From Gracilibacillus alcaliphilus (lineage in GTDB: Bacteria > Bacillota > Bacilli > Bacillales > Amphibacillaceae), in contig NZ_JAFBFA010000032.1 of NCBI RefSeq assembly GCF_016909015.1, positions 1 through 63,887 of the forward strand: a DNA stretch of 63,887 nucleotides. The letters run 5' to 3'. Positions 62,271 through 63,887 of the stretch are shown here, one piece after another. The notes under the pieces are model-generated. The model searched no databases. It was not told the origin of the DNA and saw only the letters and a list, made by a program, of their open reading frames with translations. The stretch's first letter is position 1, and every line of letters begins with the position of its first letter. Both the position numbers and the translations under genes were made by a program.

Positions 62271-63448
62271 GTAAAAAAATCCCAGTAACTGTGTTGAGCG
62301 GTTTTTTAGGAGCGGGAAAAACGTCGCTGCTGAACCATCTGCTTACCAATCAGCAAGGGTTGAAAATAGCCATTATTGTTAATGATATGAGTGAAATTAA
62401 TGTAGATGCAAAATTAGTGAAGGAAGGCGGTTTTGTCAGAACAGAAGAAAATATGGTTGAAATGACAAACGGTTGTATCTGCTGTACCTTACGCGAAGAT
62501 TTAATCGTGGAATTGGAGAAATTAGCGAAGCTCGACATTGACTATGTGCTCATTGAATCAAGCGGTGTGTCGGAACCTATTCCGGTAGCACAGAGTTTTG
62601 TTTATGCTGATGAAGAATTAGGCATAGACTTAAATACTTCGTTCCAGCTTGATACAATGGTAACAGTAGTAGACGGGCAGCAGTTTTGGCAGGATTATCG
62701 CTCAGAAGATTTATTAATGGATCGGCAATTACATGTTTCTGAGGAAGATGAGAGAGGCATTGTTGATTTGTTAATGGATCAAATTGAATTTGCTAATGTG
62801 ATTATTTTAAATAAAACAGATCAGCTTTCCAGCGATCATGCCGCTGAACTAAAGCACTTGCTTTATCGATTGAATCCAGAAGCTACAATCATTCCAACTA
62901 AGTTTGGCCAAGTTGATCCAATAGAGGTGCTGGCTACCAAGCAGTTTGATTTTGAAAAGTCAAGCCAGAGTGCTGGCTGGATAAAAGAATTAAATGAAGA
63001 ACATCTACCGGAAACAGAAGAGTATGGGATCAGTTCGTTTGTTTACCGAAGCAGAAAACCATTCCATCCAGAGCGGTTTCAGCAATGGCTGGAGAATTGG
63101 CCGCCAGAGATCCTGCGGGCGAAGGGTTTCTTCTGGCTAGTTACAAGAAATGAGGTAGCTGGATTCTTATCCCAAGCAGGTTCCATGATAACATTAGACG
63201 CTGCCGGCAGATGGCTGGCCAGCTATTCACAGGCAGAACAAGAAGCCTTAAAGGATCAAGATCCAGCTCTGTTTGAAGCATGGGATCCACAGGTTGGAGA
63301 CAGGATGACAGAACTTGTTTTTATTGGCCAGAGTATGGACAAGAAGGCGATCATCTCTTCGTTAGACCAGTGTTTATTAACGGAAGAAGAAGCCACAGCC
63401 CCAGTCGCCGCTTTTGTTGATGAGCTGCCCCCGTTTTTGGTAGAATAA
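62267..63448 (+). CDS. COG0523 GTPase 3, YciC-like
   Basis: About 393 residues, a paralogue of the ZagA protein upstream with the same motifs (GFLGAGKTS, NDMSEINVD, NGCICCTLRED, ESSGVSEPIPV, LNKTDQ). The GTG at 62267 overlaps the dcd stop by 4 bp behind AAGGAAGG; longer in-frame starts inside dcd are not supported. It differs in the C-terminal tail, which ends EEEATAPVAAFVDELPP. Two YciC-type proteins in one cluster suggests they serve different client enzymes. Confidence 0.92.
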   Translation: MSKKIPVTVLSGFLGAGKTSLLNHLLTNQQGLKIAIIVNDMSEINVDAKLVKEGGFVRTEENMVEMTNGCICCTLREDLIVELEKLAKLDIDYVLIESSGVSEPIPVAQSFVYADEELGIDLNTSFQLDTMVTVVDGQQFWQDYRSEDLLMDRQLHVSEEDERGIVDLLMDQIEFANVIILNKTDQLSSDHAAELKHLLYRLNPEATIIPTKFGQVDPIEVLATKQFDFEKSSQSAGWIKELNEEHLPETEEYGISSFVYRSRKPFHPERFQQWLENWPPEILRAKGFFWLVTRNEVAGFLSQAGSMITLDAAGRWLASYSQAEQEALKDQDPALFEAWDPQVGDRMTELVFIGQSMDKKAIISSLDQCLLTEEEATAPVAAFVDELPPFLVE

Positions 63449-63793
63449 AACATAGCTATTTCTATTTGATTTAGTCATTCATGAATAAAGCAGACTATAT
63501 CTTCAATCAGACCTAGCGCATTTTACCCCGGTCCAACCCTGAACCCCGTGTTAGGTTTGTAGCATTTCAAGGAAATCTTTTAGTTAAGGATAATGGGATA
63601 ATACTCCAATAAGTCTTGCTACTCATGAGTAGGAATAAAGAAAGAAAACCCCACTGTTGACTGATTCGTTATTTACATAGTAAGAAGCTGTGAGTGTATA
63701 TCGAGAGAAAAGGGTTGAAGAAGCGACTTAACTTCATCTATTCATGCTATAAATTATATGATTAAAAAAGAGGAAGTTCACATCAATATTTGA
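63449..63793. other. Intergenic region before the second IS
   Basis: No gene seen. TAAGTCTTGCTA near 63614 and CCCCACTG near 63650 are shared with the hairpin repeat at 28909, so a decayed copy 3 is likely. No clear terminator follows the last GTPase gene. Confidence 0.45.
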
Positions 63794-63887
63794 TGATATG
63801 CTCCCTTTATAGTAGACAGAGAAATAATAAAAATTCTCACCTATTATGAAGGGAGTATTTTGTATGTCTAAAAGAATGACCAAACAG
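63794..63887 (+). mobile_element. Left end of a second IS3-family copy (partial)
   Basis: The first 94 bp match the IS at 6109 from the terminal TGATATGCTCCC to the first OrfA codons, with about seven differences. OrfA starts at the ATG at 63864 (MSKRMTKQ) and runs off the window. Same orientation as the first copy. Confidence 0.88.

Noticed and set aside
6109..63887. A functional composite transposon bounded by the two IS copies
   Set aside because: The copies differ at about seven of 94 visible positions, the left copy lacks a target duplication, and the intervening 56 kb contains ordinary housekeeping-type genes.

Overview
The window looks like a low-GC Firmicute chromosome, most likely a halotolerant Bacillaceae such as the Oceanobacillus/Virgibacillus/Gracilibacillus group. 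The basis is AGGAGG-type ribosome sites, frequent GTG/TTG starts, a Bacillus-type mannitol operon, Bacillus-style Zur boxes (TCGTAATNATTACGA) and a close match to my memory of B. subtilis YciC/ZagA. The genus is inference. No tRNA, rRNA or CRISPR array was seen.

Layout. 1-6066 (minus): the distal end of a Tn916/ICEBs1-type conjugation operon (TcpE, VirB4-like ATPase, VirB6-like channel protein, CwlT-like hydrolase). It is cut 43 bp upstream of its first gene by an IS3-family element (6109-7788). A related, non-identical copy of the IS in the same orientation starts at 63794, so about 56 kb lies between two direct IS copies. 8754-13978: mannitol operon mtlA-mtlR-mtlD. 14334-24680: a metal/metallophore transport island that is visibly GC-richer from about 16.2 kb. 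It holds a MarR regulator, a NikABCDE/Opp-type importer, a pair of YbtPQ-like ABC half-transporters and a truncated Fur-family protein. Five copies of one operator (GTATATAG-N3-CTATATAC) are spread over it, two of them in a 112-bp tandem repeat. 24700-45050: accessory genes (SDR, HTH regulators, hydrolases, acyltransferase, two MFS/LysR pairs, CPBP protease, HelD, XRE/DUF pair) with several decayed gene remnants (serS, MFS, esterase, thioredoxin-reductase-like).

46555-63448 is the standout: a Zur-controlled low-zinc regulon. A promoter followed by two Zur boxes drives a FecBCD/BtuFCD-type importer, two chelatase subunits (ChlI-like AAA+, ChlD-like AAA/VWA) and a 1221-residue CobN-like subunit, with no corrin or chlorophyll pathway genes nearby. 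Next come a zinc-free S14 paralogue whose promoter sits between two Zur boxes, a His-rich COG0523 GTPase, a Zur-box-preceded FAD oxidoreductase coupled to an atypical FeoB-like GTPase transporter with a Cys cluster, ZagA, a dCTP deaminase and a third COG0523 GTPase.

Working model (inference): under zinc starvation the cell imports a metal-loaded tetrapyrrole or other chelate, and the three-subunit chelatase, possibly with COG0523 chaperones, handles the metal. Zinc-independent S14 and dCTP deaminase lower zinc demand. The neighbouring MarR/Fur-type island adds a second metal or metallophore route, so the DNA between the IS copies is rich in metal-scavenging genes.
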